Source: Gp6-AA40 sp035293405 (GTDB taxonomy: Bacteria; Acidobacteriota; Vicinamibacteria; Vicinamibacterales; UBA2999). Taken from it: a DNA stretch of 64,000 nucleotides. Positions 37,902-45,396 of the stretch are shown piece by piece. The notes beneath the pieces are model-generated. The model saw only the letters and a program-made list of their open reading frames with translations. It was not told the origin of the DNA and did not search any database. Within the stretch, counting starts at the first letter, position 1; every line of letters begins with the position of its first letter. The DNA lies in the NCBI GenBank assembly GCA_035293405.1, contig DATDOE010000122.1, positions 124,001-188,000 of the forward strand. Reading direction: 5' to 3'. A program made the translations under genes and the position numbers.

Positions 37902-38474
37902 TCACTGCACGCTCACGACGCCAATCACCGGCGTCATCCTGAACTTCCCGTTGCCTGTCTCGGTCACCGACTTGTCCCCGTCGAAATCAATGAGGATGGT
38001 CGTGGCCCCGGTGGGCGTGACGTCGAACGGACGGTTCAGCTTCACCTCGCCCGACGGGATCTCGAGAACGGCGCTGCGGCCAACCGGCGTCCCGACCGCC
38101 GATGCACATGCCGGCCCGGCGGCCGCGCTGTCAAAGTAAAGAACTGCGCTCGACACGACCAGACGCAACTGCGTGTAGTGCCCTTCGGGCATTGTGCCGA
38201 CACCCAGCACGTCCTGCGCGTCCACCAGTTTCTTCAAGTCGCAGGTGCGCAGCGTTGCGCCACCCGCGAACGGAAGCGTGGTAAAGCCACCCTCGCCGTC
38301 GCGATGTGCGGTTACCTCAGAGAACGTCACGAGCAGCGACTTGGCGTCGCTGTACGGGCTGTCCTTGATCATCAGGTTCAGTGTGCCGGCGGCGCCAGAC
38401 GGCCCTACCGGGTCACCGCCGCACGCGAATCCGGATGCAGCCACTGCCAAGGTAAGCGCGGCTATCGTACGCAT
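37902..38474 (-). CDS. DUF4382 lipoprotein
   Basis: The 190-residue product has a lipoprotein signal with Cys in 'ASGFACGG'. A DUF4382 domain follows: 'GTLNLMIKDSPYSDAKSLLV' with 'VTFSEVTAHRDGEG' and a late 'GEVKLNRPFDVTPTGATTIL'. These secreted domains are beta sandwiches of unknown function, common in Acidobacteria and Bacteroidetes. A GAGG nine bases ahead of the ATG supports the start at 38474; the frame is open further upstream without coding features. It stands alone, 154 bp downstream of the start of no other minus-strand gene. Confidence 0.8.
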   Translation of the reverse strand: MRTIAALTLAVAASGFACGGDPVGPSGAAGTLNLMIKDSPYSDAKSLLVTFSEVTAHRDGEGGFTTLPFAGGATLRTCDLKKLVDAQDVLGVGTMPEGHYTQLRLVVSSAVLYFDSAAAGPACASAVGTPVGRSAVLEIPSGEVKLNRPFDVTPTGATTILIDFDGDKSVTETGNGKFRMTPVIGVVSVQ

Positions 38475-38628
38475 GGTTGAGATCCTCCGCGGCCGGAGGA
38501 CGCAAGAGCGGGACCAGATACCTGTTTTGGCTAACCCCAGTCCCTTCAGTGCGTTGCCTCCCCATAGGCAGAATTGGAATGACCGTTTTTGTGCGAAGGT
38601 GCGCGTAAATGGTGCCGAAGGCGTCGGC

Positions 38629-39591
38629 TCAGACGTCACGGGCCTGCGAGGCCACGGCTGTTTGCGAGGCGCGATACCACTCGACGGTGGCCTTCAGCCC
38701 CTGCTCGAAACTGACGGTAGGCTCGTACCCCAGCAGGCTCCGGGCCTTGCTGATGTCGGCCTGCGAGTCGCGCACGTCCCCGGCCCTCGGCTCCTTGTAC
38801 ACGGGCTCGACGGTGCCACCCACCAGATCGCGCAGAGTCCTGAACAGCTGATTCAGCGAGACCCGGCCGCTGGTCGCCACGTTGATGACCTCTCCGCTCG
38901 CGCCCTGTGCCTGACTCGCGCGCAGCACCCCGTCTACGACGTTGGCGACGTAGGTGAAGTCGCGCGTCTGCTCGCCGTCCCCGTAGATCGTGGGCCGCTT
39001 TCCTTGGCAGAGCGCGCTGATGAACAGCGAAATCACGCCCGAGTAGGGCGACGAGGGGTCCTGCCGAGGACCGAAGACGTTGAAGTAGCGAGTGGTCACC
39101 GTCTCGAGTCCGTAGAGGGTTGTAAACATCTGGCCGTACTGCTCGGCGACGAGCTTCTGCAGCGCATACGGCGAGAGTGGCGCCGTCCGCATCGTCTCCA
39201 CCTTGGGAAGCGTCGCCGAGTTCCCGTACGCGGACGAGGAGCCCGCATACACGACCCGCCGCACGCCAGCGTCGCGGGCGGCCACGAACAGATTGAGCGA
39301 GGCGTCGATGTTCGCGCGGTTCGAGGTGATCGGATCTTCCACCGAACGCGGGACCGAGGGGATCGCCGCCTGATGCAGCACGACGTCGATGCCGTTGACG
39401 GCGCGCTTGGCGACCTCGAGGCTCGCCAGGTCGCCCTCGATGAGCTCCACCTGCGGCAGGTGGGCCAAGTTCTGCCGCTTTCCGGTGATCAGGCTGTCGA
39501 CGACGCGAACGGTCTCGCCGCGACGGACCAACTCCTCGCAAAGATGGGAGCCGATGAAGCCGGCGCCGCCGGTGACGAGATAGTGCGCCAC
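38629..39591 (-). CDS. NAD-dependent nucleotide-sugar epimerase (extended SDR, GalE-like)
   Basis: The 320-residue enzyme has the Rossmann motif 'TGGAGFIGSHL' (7-17), 'DVVLHQAAIPSVPRSV', the catalytic Ser in 'YAGSSSAYGN' and YxxxK in 'YALQKLVAEQYG'. It most likely interconverts UDP-sugars (UDP-glucose/galactose or their N-acetyl forms) for envelope polysaccharide; the exact substrate is open. Ten bp separate it from the upstream amidohydrolase gene on the same strand, so they are probably cotranscribed although functions differ. Confidence 0.9.
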   Translation of the reverse strand: MAHYLVTGGAGFIGSHLCEELVRRGETVRVVDSLITGKRQNLAHLPQVELIEGDLASLEVAKRAVNGIDVVLHQAAIPSVPRSVEDPITSNRANIDASLNLFVAARDAGVRRVVYAGSSSAYGNSATLPKVETMRTAPLSPYALQKLVAEQYGQMFTTLYGLETVTTRYFNVFGPRQDPSSPYSGVISLFISALCQGKRPTIYGDGEQTRDFTYVANVVDGVLRASQAQGASGEVINVATSGRVSLNQLFRTLRDLVGGTVEPVYKEPRAGDVRDSQADISKARSLLGYEPTVSFEQGLKATVEWYRASQTAVASQARDV

Positions 39592-39601
39592 GTGATTGTT
39601 C

Positions 39602-40774
39602 CTAACGTGGGAAGCCCGCGCGCGGCAGCCCTGGCACGAGCCTCAGCGCATTCTGGTAGTACAGCTTGCGCAGCACCTGATCGGGGAGCGCCAGGCCATA
39701 GAGCTTCCAGAAGGCATGGTAGTCGCGGTAGTAGTCGAAGTACTCGTCTCCGGTTTCGAAGACGCGCCAGTAGTACGGGAACTCGTCGGGCTGATAGCTG
39801 TCCTTGCCGAACAGAATGCGGTCCTGATATTTCACCATGAAATCGTGGGCCGTGCGTGGTTGCCGGCCGAGGTCATAGAGGACCGCGCCGAGCTCACTGT
39901 ACAGATTCGGCATCTCGTCGAACATCTTCCCGAGGCGTGCCAGATCGTTGCCGTGCCACCCGAGGTGCGCGGTGATGAAGGTCGTCTTCGGGTTCCGCTT
40001 GAAGAGCCGATCGCGTTCTCCAGCCAACTCTTCGAACGACAGGAACTGGGGAGCGGGGTATCGTCGATCGGGATAGAGCGCCAGCTCCAGCCACCGCTCG
40101 TTCGTGTAGTCGATGGGCTTGAAGAACTCCTGCGGGTCGGCCGTGTGAATGAAGACGGGAATGTTCAACCGCGCCGCCGTCTGCCAGATCGGATCGAGCT
40201 CTGGATCATCAATCTTCAGCCGCGAGCCATCGCTCTTCTTCAGGCGAAGGCCCAGCCCCTTGTTGATCTCGCCGAGACCGAGAGCCCCGGCCTTGACGTC
40301 GGCTTCGAGCTGCTTCGCGGCGCGCTCACCGAACCCCGGCGCGATCGGCGCGTTGCCGAACTCAATCGTCGCGAACTGCACCATCCGGTCTTTGTACTTG
40401 CTGGCCCGCAGCGCGGCCACACTCCGCACGAGCCGATCGCCGCTTGCCCCCGTGGAATTGACGAGCAACTGGAGGTTCAGCGGGTCCATGGACTGCACGA
40501 GCGTCTCGAACTGGGCCTCCGAGATCGGCGTCGGCTGATGACTGTGAATGTCGATGACCGGAAACCTGGCCCGCGGCACCGGATGCTGCGGCACAACCAG
40601 CGTGGACTTCGGCTTGTACTGGCGGATGTTCGGGATCGGAAACTCAGGCTCACGATCGGCGCCAGGACGCGACTGCAATGCGCCTTGGCTCCGCTGCCCC
40701 TGAGGCGCCTGGGCCACGCCAATCGCCGCCGCGCCGAGCAGCACCGCCGCCGCAATAGCCACTCTGCTTGTCAT
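39602..40774 (-). CDS. Exported amidohydrolase-family protein
   Basis: The 390-residue product has a signal peptide ending near 'AIGVAQA' and a TIM-barrel amidohydrolase-2 domain beginning 'FPVIDIHSHQPTPIS'. Further metal or active-site positions are 'IPVFIHTADP', 'FITAHLGWHGND' and 'ILFGKDSYQPDEF'. Members hydrolyse or decarboxylate aromatic and other small substrates, and some are lactonases. Export to the periplasm is less usual for the family. The gene starts just past the 3' end of the RNase P RNA gene, on the same strand, and could be expressed from that transcript. Confidence 0.82.
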   Translation of the reverse strand: MTSRVAIAAAVLLGAAAIGVAQAPQGQRSQGALQSRPGADREPEFPIPNIRQYKPKSTLVVPQHPVPRARFPVIDIHSHQPTPISEAQFETLVQSMDPLNLQLLVNSTGASGDRLVRSVAALRASKYKDRMVQFATIEFGNAPIAPGFGERAAKQLEADVKAGALGLGEINKGLGLRLKKSDGSRLKIDDPELDPIWQTAARLNIPVFIHTADPQEFFKPIDYTNERWLELALYPDRRYPAPQFLSFEELAGERDRLFKRNPKTTFITAHLGWHGNDLARLGKMFDEMPNLYSELGAVLYDLGRQPRTAHDFMVKYQDRILFGKDSYQPDEFPYYWRVFETGDEYFDYYRDYHAFWKLYGLALPDQVLRKLYYQNALRLVPGLPRAGFPR

Positions 40775-40798
40775 GGATGCATTGTACTGAGTTGAAGT

Positions 40799-41260
40799 GT
40801 CGCAGCCAGCCTGTAAGCCGAATCCTGTCCGCCTTCGCTCGTCCGCGCCTCACGGCGCGTTCGAGCATCGGCGAGACGACCATTCCTCTAGGCCGGCGAT
40901 TGCTCGCCGGCTCCAGCGACCTACCCGGTGGCTTCGGACGGGCCGTCCTATTGCGCCACCCTATTTGGTCTTGCTCCGTGCGGGGTTTTGCCTGCCACCG
41001 ACGTTACCGCCGGCGCGGTGCGCTCTTACCGCACCTTTTCACCCTTACTCGCCTTCGCCCTTACGGGCTACGGCGGAGCGGTATATTTTCTGTGCCACTG
41101 TCCGTCAAGTTGCCCTGCCCGGGCGTTACCCGGCGCACTGCCCTTCGGAGTTCGGACTTTCCTCCCGCCTACGCCCTTCGGGCTTCGGCGGGGCAAGCCC
41201 GAAAGCCTGCTTACCGAAGCACCGGGTGCGAAGGCCGGCGATCGTCCGGCCGGCTGCGAC
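40799..41260 (-). ncRNA. rnpB: RNase P RNA (bacterial type A)
   Basis: The minus strand carries the universal RNase P blocks: 'GAGGAAAGTCCGAACTCC' at 41147-41164, 'ACAGAA' at 41088-41093, 'AGGGTGGCGCAATAGGACGG' near 40935-40965, and the 3' 'GATTCGGCTTACAGGCTGGC'. The ends pair as helix P1 (GTCGCAGCC with GGCTGCGAC), which sets the limits. At about 462 nt it is longer than the E. coli RNA (377), with extended GC-rich helices near both ends. It is the catalytic subunit that trims the 5' leader of tRNAs. Open frames across this region on either strand are spurious. Confidence 0.96.
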
Positions 41261-41318
41261 GTTTCATTATCGCGTACCGCTGTTCTCAAACGCACAGACA
41301 CGCATGAGGGACTGTCGC

Positions 41319-41738
41319 ATGCTGGACAGGAGCTTGCCGAAGCCGGTCGCATCGACGCCTGCTGCCTCGACGCCTATTGTCTCAAAGCCTGCTGCGCCGC
41401 CCGCTGTCGTGCCGCGTACGGCCGCGGCCGCGACTCCTACGCTGGACCTGGCGGCACTGAAGGAGCGGCTCAGAGCGACCAAAGCGATCGGCGTCTTCAC
41501 CAAAATCTCGCTCAAGAACCAGGTTGACGACCTGCTCGATCGTTTCGGCGACTACTACAAGGGCAAGGCCAGGCCCACCATGACGGAACTGCGCCGCTCC
41601 TATGACCTGTTGATGATGAAAGTGCTCACGCTGTTGCAGGACGAGGACCAGCGGCTGGCGTCGGCCATCGTGTCGTCCCGCGAGGCGATCTGGCGCCTGC
41701 TCGCTGACCCCGCCACATTCGCAACCCTCATCGCCTGA
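41319..41738 (+). CDS. Small hypothetical protein, Ala/Pro-rich then helical
   Basis: The 139-residue product has a low-complexity start rich in Ala, Pro and Thr (about 1-45). A compact helical domain follows, with 'LDLAALKERLRATKAIGVFT' and 'KNQVDDLLDRFGDYYKGKAR'. No signal peptide and no known motif are seen. A GAGGG nine bases before the ATG at 41319 supports this start. The open frame continues upstream into the RNase P gene, but that part is antisense to an RNA. A truncated exported-protein gene follows 15 bp downstream. Confidence 0.6.
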   Translation: MLDRSLPKPVASTPAASTPIVSKPAAPPAVVPRTAAAATPTLDLAALKERLRATKAIGVFTKISLKNQVDDLLDRFGDYYKGKARPTMTELRRSYDLLMMKVLTLLQDEDQRLASAIVSSREAIWRLLADPATFATLIA

Positions 41739-41753
41739 CACGCCGGAGAACCC

Positions 41754-41926
41754 ATGAATAGACGCACGATGGCATTGGCCCATGCATTTCTATTCGCGAC
41801 GCTCGTCGCCACGCCGTCGCTTGCGGACGATGACGAGGCCCTCAGGAAAGATTTGACGGCCGTGATCGCGCTTCAGGGATTGGCGCGTGGCCAGGTCGTG
41901 GCCGTCAAGGTCCAGGCCGCGGACGA
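41754..41926 (+). pseudogene. Small exported protein, 3'-truncated
   Basis: The frame opens with a good signal peptide ('MALAHAFLFATLVATPSLAD') and continues 'LQGLARGQVVAVKVQAADDY'. At about 41926 it runs antisense into the end of the convergent NtrC-type regulator gene, and from there the translation is an obvious mirror of that gene. I recall small exported proteins that continue from such a 'GQVV...DDY' segment for about 30 further residues. The 3' end therefore seems to have been lost at the junction. Function is unknown. Confidence 0.5.
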
Positions 41927-43336
41927 CTACCCGTCGGCTTCCTGCTTGATCCCGTACTGCTCGAGCTTCTTGTACAGATTGCTGCGCGGCGTGTCGATGA
42001 TCTCGGCGGTCTTCGAGATGTTCCAGTTGTTCTCCCGCAGCTTCTGCACGAGATAGGCGCGCTCGGAGGCGTCCTTGAACTCACGCAGCGTACCGCCAGG
42101 TGGCTGCGGCTCGCTCGCCCTGACCGCCGGCGTGCCCGGCTCAGACGCGGCCGGCCGCGGTCCGGCATCACCGCTGCGAATCTCGAGCGGCAGATCGTCG
42201 ACGCGCACGACATCGGCAGGCGTCATGATCATCAGCCGCTCGACGGTGTTGCGCAGCTCGCGAATATTGCCCCGCCACCGGTAGCGCTGCATGGCCTCCA
42301 TCGCCGCCGTGTCGACTCGCTTGGGCTTGAGGTTGTGCTCGTCCGCCGTCCGCCTGGCAAAGTGCTGCACGAGCCGCGGGATGTCGTCTCGACGCTCACG
42401 CAGCGGCGGCACGACGATCGGAATGACGTTGAGGCGGAAGAACAAATCCTCACGGAATTCTCCGCGCTCGATCGCCTCTTCGAGGTTCTTGTTCGTCGCG
42501 GCAATCACCCGCACGTCAACCCTGATCGTCCGGGCCGATCCGAGCCGTTCGACCTCCTGCTCCTGCAGCACGCGGAGCACCTTGGCCTGCGTCTTCTGGC
42601 TCATGTCGCCGATTTCGTCCAGGAAGATCGTGCCGCGATCGGCCTGCTCGAACTTGCCGACCTGTTTCTCCGTGGCGCCGGTGAACGAGCCCTTCTCGTG
42701 GCCGAACAGCTCCGATTCGATCAGTTCCTCGGGGATGGCCGCGCAATTCACCTGCACGAACCGCTGCCCGGCGCGAGGACTGTTGCGATGGATCGTGCGC
42801 GCGACGAGCTCTTTGCCGACCCCGCTTTCCCCAAGGAGCAGCACGGTGGCATTGGTGGGCGCCGCGCGCTGGACCGCTTCGAGCACGGTGCGCAGCGACG
42901 GGCTCTGGCCGACGATCTCGTACTTGGCCTCCATCGCGACCTTCAGATCGCGGTTCTCGCTCCGCAGCTCGGACTGCTTCAGCACGTTCTGAAGCGTCAC
43001 GATCACGCGCTCGCTGCTGAGGGGCTTGTCGAGGAAGTCGATGGCGCCCAGACGGATGGCTTCGACGGCCGTGGCCGTCGTGCCATGGCCCGAGATCATG
43101 ATCACGGGCAGCGTCTCGTCGGACGTGCGCAGCTTGCGCAGCACGTCCATGCCGTCCATGCCGGGCATCTTGATGTCGAGCAGCACCACGTCCGGGCGAT
43201 CGCGTTGTACGGTGGCGAGGCCCTCCTGGCCGCTGGCAGCGCCCACGAATTGATAGTCCTCGTATTCGAGGATCATCTTCAGCGAGTCGCGGATGGCGGC
43301 TTCGTCGTCGATGACGAGGATGCGGGGCTTAGTCAA
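41927..43336 (-). CDS. NtrC-family response regulator (sigma-54 activator)
   Basis: The 469-residue regulator has a receiver domain with Asp54 as phospho-acceptor ('VVLLDIKMPG'). The AAA+ domain has Walker A 'GESGVGKE' (168-175) and Walker B 'GTIFLDEIGDM'. The sigma-54 contact loop reads GSFTGA (216-221), a conservative variant of GAFTGA. A Fis HTH is at the C-terminus ('ISKTAEIIDTPRSNLYKKL'). It should activate sigma-54 promoters when phosphorylated; the cognate kinase is not in the window. Its start overlaps the HtrA protease gene by 8 bp, which suggests an envelope-stress link. Overall order resembles NtrX-type proteins. Confidence 0.93.
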   Translation of the reverse strand: MTKPRILVIDDEAAIRDSLKMILEYEDYQFVGAASGQEGLATVQRDRPDVVLLDIKMPGMDGMDVLRKLRTSDETLPVIMISGHGTTATAVEAIRLGAIDFLDKPLSSERVIVTLQNVLKQSELRSENRDLKVAMEAKYEIVGQSPSLRTVLEAVQRAAPTNATVLLLGESGVGKELVARTIHRNSPRAGQRFVQVNCAAIPEELIESELFGHEKGSFTGATEKQVGKFEQADRGTIFLDEIGDMSQKTQAKVLRVLQEQEVERLGSARTIRVDVRVIAATNKNLEEAIERGEFREDLFFRLNVIPIVVPPLRERRDDIPRLVQHFARRTADEHNLKPKRVDTAAMEAMQRYRWRGNIRELRNTVERLMIMTPADVVRVDDLPLEIRSGDAGPRPAASEPGTPAVRASEPQPPGGTLREFKDASERAYLVQKLRENNWNISKTAEIIDTPRSNLYKKLEQYGIKQEADG

Positions 43337-44813
43337 TCTTGACGGTGTGCAGCTCGCGCCGCGGGACCTCTGGTTTGAAGAGGTAGAGCGCCATTACCTC
43401 GCCCGACCGTGTGTGCGCAGTCAGGCGCCGGAACTCATCGATCGACCGCACCGGCCGCCGGTTGATTTCGAGCAGCACGTGGCCGCGCTCGATGTCCGCA
43501 TCGAAGGCCGGGCTCATCGGATCCACGCGCGACACGATCACGCCCTCGAGGCCTTTCGGCAGGTTGAATCGCTGCGCGAATTCTGGGTCGATTTCGCGCA
43601 CCGACAACCCGAGCGCCGGGCCCGGCTGGCTCGACGGCTGCGGCTCGTCCCGCGGCAGCTGGCGCTCGCGCAGCGGACGCTCGGCCAGTTTCACGGCAAC
43701 GTTCAACGGCCGGCCGTCGCGCACGACCTGCAACGTCGCCATCGTGCCCGGCTGCCGCGCCGCCACCGTCTGAATGAGCTCGTCGTTTCGCAGCACGGGC
43801 TTTCCGTCGACGGCCACGATCAGGTCGTACGGACGAAGTCCGGCGCGCGCGCCAGGTGAGCCGGCCGTGACGTCCTGGACGAGGGCGCCGGTTGACGAGG
43901 TGAGGCCCAGCGATCGCTGCAGATCCGGATCGACGTCGCGCAGCGCCACGCCGATGTACCCGCGCGACACGCGGCCCTTCTCGCGAAGCTGCGGCAGGAT
44001 CGAGCTGGCCTGATTGATCGGCACGGCGAAGCCGATGTTCGACGCCCGCGAGCTGATCGCCGCGTTGATCCCGATCACTTCCCCGCGTGCGTTGATGAGC
44101 GGGCCGCCGCTGTTGCCGAAATTGATCGCGGCGTCGGTCTGAATGTAGCGGTCGAGGGACGAGTCGAACAGCTTTCGCCCGATGTAGCTGACGACGCCCA
44201 CTGTCACCGTGTGCTCGTAGGCGAGCGGATTCCCGATCGCCAGCACCCACTCCCCGACGCGCAACGAGTCGGAGTCGCCGAGCACGGCAACGGGCAGCGG
44301 CCGCGGCGATTCCACTTTGATCAGCGCGATGTCGGTATCCGGATCCGATCCCACCCGCTCCGCACGAAGGCTGCGGCCATCGGCCAGCCGCACCGTGATC
44401 CGGTCGGCGGTCTCGATGACGTGGTGATTGGTGAGGATGTACCCCGCTTGATCGATGATGAATCCCGTGCCGGCGCCCCGCCGCGGCCCGTCGCGCTCGC
44501 GCTCCGGAGCTTGGCGATTGAAGCCGTCCGGGCTGTCGGGGAGCTGCAGATCGAGCCGGCGGCGCGACCGCGGGACCGCGCGCGTCGTGGCGTCGATGTT
44601 GACGACGGCAGGATTCAGTCGCTCCGCGATATCCGCGAACGAGCCGGCGAGCGGCCCGCTGACCGGCGCCCCGGTCCCGCGTGTGACCGCCCGCGTCCGC
44701 TCAGGCGCGGACTGCGCCGGAGCCGGCATCATCGAGCCGGCCACAATGAGACCCACCAGGAACGCGACCGTCGCGACCAGGCACACTGTCACGACGAGAA
44801 ATCGGCGATGCAT
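43329..44813 (-). CDS. HtrA/DegP-type periplasmic serine protease with two PDZ domains
   Basis: The 494-residue protease has an N-terminal membrane anchor (about 6-25). The trypsin-like domain has triad His131 ('TNHHVIE'), Asp161 ('DTDIALIKV') and Ser235 ('NFGNSGGPLI'). Two PDZ domains follow at about 275-365 and 400-490. It should degrade or refold damaged envelope proteins. The start at 44813 ('MHRRFLVVTVCL') is chosen because the frame further upstream (to 44927) translates to a remnant of the LigA C-terminus and repeat sequence, not to a protease part. The NtrC-type regulator gene overlaps its stop. Confidence 0.94.
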   Translation of the reverse strand: MHRRFLVVTVCLVATVAFLVGLIVAGSMMPAPAQSAPERTRAVTRGTGAPVSGPLAGSFADIAERLNPAVVNIDATTRAVPRSRRRLDLQLPDSPDGFNRQAPERERDGPRRGAGTGFIIDQAGYILTNHHVIETADRITVRLADGRSLRAERVGSDPDTDIALIKVESPRPLPVAVLGDSDSLRVGEWVLAIGNPLAYEHTVTVGVVSYIGRKLFDSSLDRYIQTDAAINFGNSGGPLINARGEVIGINAAISSRASNIGFAVPINQASSILPQLREKGRVSRGYIGVALRDVDPDLQRSLGLTSSTGALVQDVTAGSPGARAGLRPYDLIVAVDGKPVLRNDELIQTVAARQPGTMATLQVVRDGRPLNVAVKLAERPLRERQLPRDEPQPSSQPGPALGLSVREIDPEFAQRFNLPKGLEGVIVSRVDPMSPAFDADIERGHVLLEINRRPVRSIDEFRRLTAHTRSGEVMALYLFKPEVPRRELHTVKID

Positions 44814-44840
44814 TGTGTTTAGAACATTATAGAGGGATTT

Positions 44841-44872
44841 GGGCTCTGGGCTCTGGGCTGTCGGCTCTGGGC
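44841..44872. repeat. 7-bp tandem repeat tract (GGGCTCT units)
   Basis: About four GGGCTCT-like heptamers lie between the HtrA start and the decayed ligA tail. The tract belongs to the same structural class as the other 7-bp-period tracts in the window, although its unit sequence is different. Confidence 0.7.
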
Positions 44873-44883
44873 GTTTAGGGCTT

Positions 44884-44945
44884 GGCGCTATCAAGGTCAG
44901 AAATTGCGGCTCGTCAAATACCGCCACCCCGAGCTCGCGGGCCTA
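44884..44945 (-). pseudogene. Decayed second copy of the ligA 3' end
   Basis: About 50 of these bases match the last part of ligA (45418-45482) at roughly 82 percent. On the minus strand they read 'ARELGVAVFDEPQFLTLIA', against 'ARDLGVAVLDETQFLALIA' at the LigA C-terminus (BRCT domain). It lies about 450 bp beyond the real ligA stop. Between the two copies sits the small open frame 45052-45315. The arrangement suggests that DNA was inserted at, or duplicated with, the ligA 3' end. Confidence 0.8.
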
Positions 44946-45051
44946 GGCAGTGCAGTCTTCAATAGACCCAGTAGGGCCTGAACGCCGGCAAGGCGGCCGA
45001 ATGTGTGAGTTACGAGCAGGTCGATCACCATCGCCTGGCTAACGGTCGCGC

Positions 45052-45315
45052 TCAGCCGCGAGCCGCGCGAGCACGTTTTCTTGATTTCGCCCGAGGCTTA
45101 CGGGCGCGGCTCGTCGGCTGCAACGCGGTGTCAGCCAGCTTGCCCCGCGAGCCGGGCGTACGCACCTGCGACTGGGCAACCTTGATCAGGGCTCTCAACG
45201 CTTGGTTGACCGTTTGTGCGTCCGGGAATGCTTCGGCGACATCGTGCTCCAGCAGCACCAACGTCGTGCCGGCTGTCGCCCGCTCGTAGTACTTGCCACG
45301 GACACCACCCGTCAA
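45052..45315 (-). CDS. Small conserved hypothetical protein (antitoxin-like), start uncertain
   Basis: The frame encodes 'GGVRGKYYERATAGTTLVLL' and 'DVAEAFPDAQTVNQALRALI', a pattern I have seen in small antitoxin-like proteins, followed by a basic tail. A TTG at 45315 is the first NTG start inside the frame. However, homology-like sequence ('ANHSDDLRPEYELSRL') continues upstream in frame as far as the ligA stop (45399-45397), with an ACG where an ATG would be expected. The gene may have lost its start codon, or may use ACG or ribosomes finishing ligA. No toxin gene is adjacent. Confidence 0.5.
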   Translation of the reverse strand: MTGGVRGKYYERATAGTTLVLLEHDVAEAFPDAQTVNQALRALIKVAQSQVRTPGSRGKLADTALQPTSRARKPRAKSRKRARAARG

Positions 45316-45396
45316 CCGGGAGAGCTCGTACTCGGGCCGAAGATCGTCACTATGGTTGGCACTGCGTTCTTGGTAGGCATGGATTTCCCTCGTGGC

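Noticed and set aside
40797..41318. Open frames on the plus strand across the RNase P gene ('CKPNPVRLRSS', 'HPYSPSPLRAT')
   Set aside because: These are the well-known false translations of the complement of rnpB; the conserved RNA blocks explain the region.
44814..44927. N-terminal extension of the HtrA frame
   Set aside because: It translates a ligA remnant and a heptamer tract; the protease starts at 44813 with a membrane anchor.
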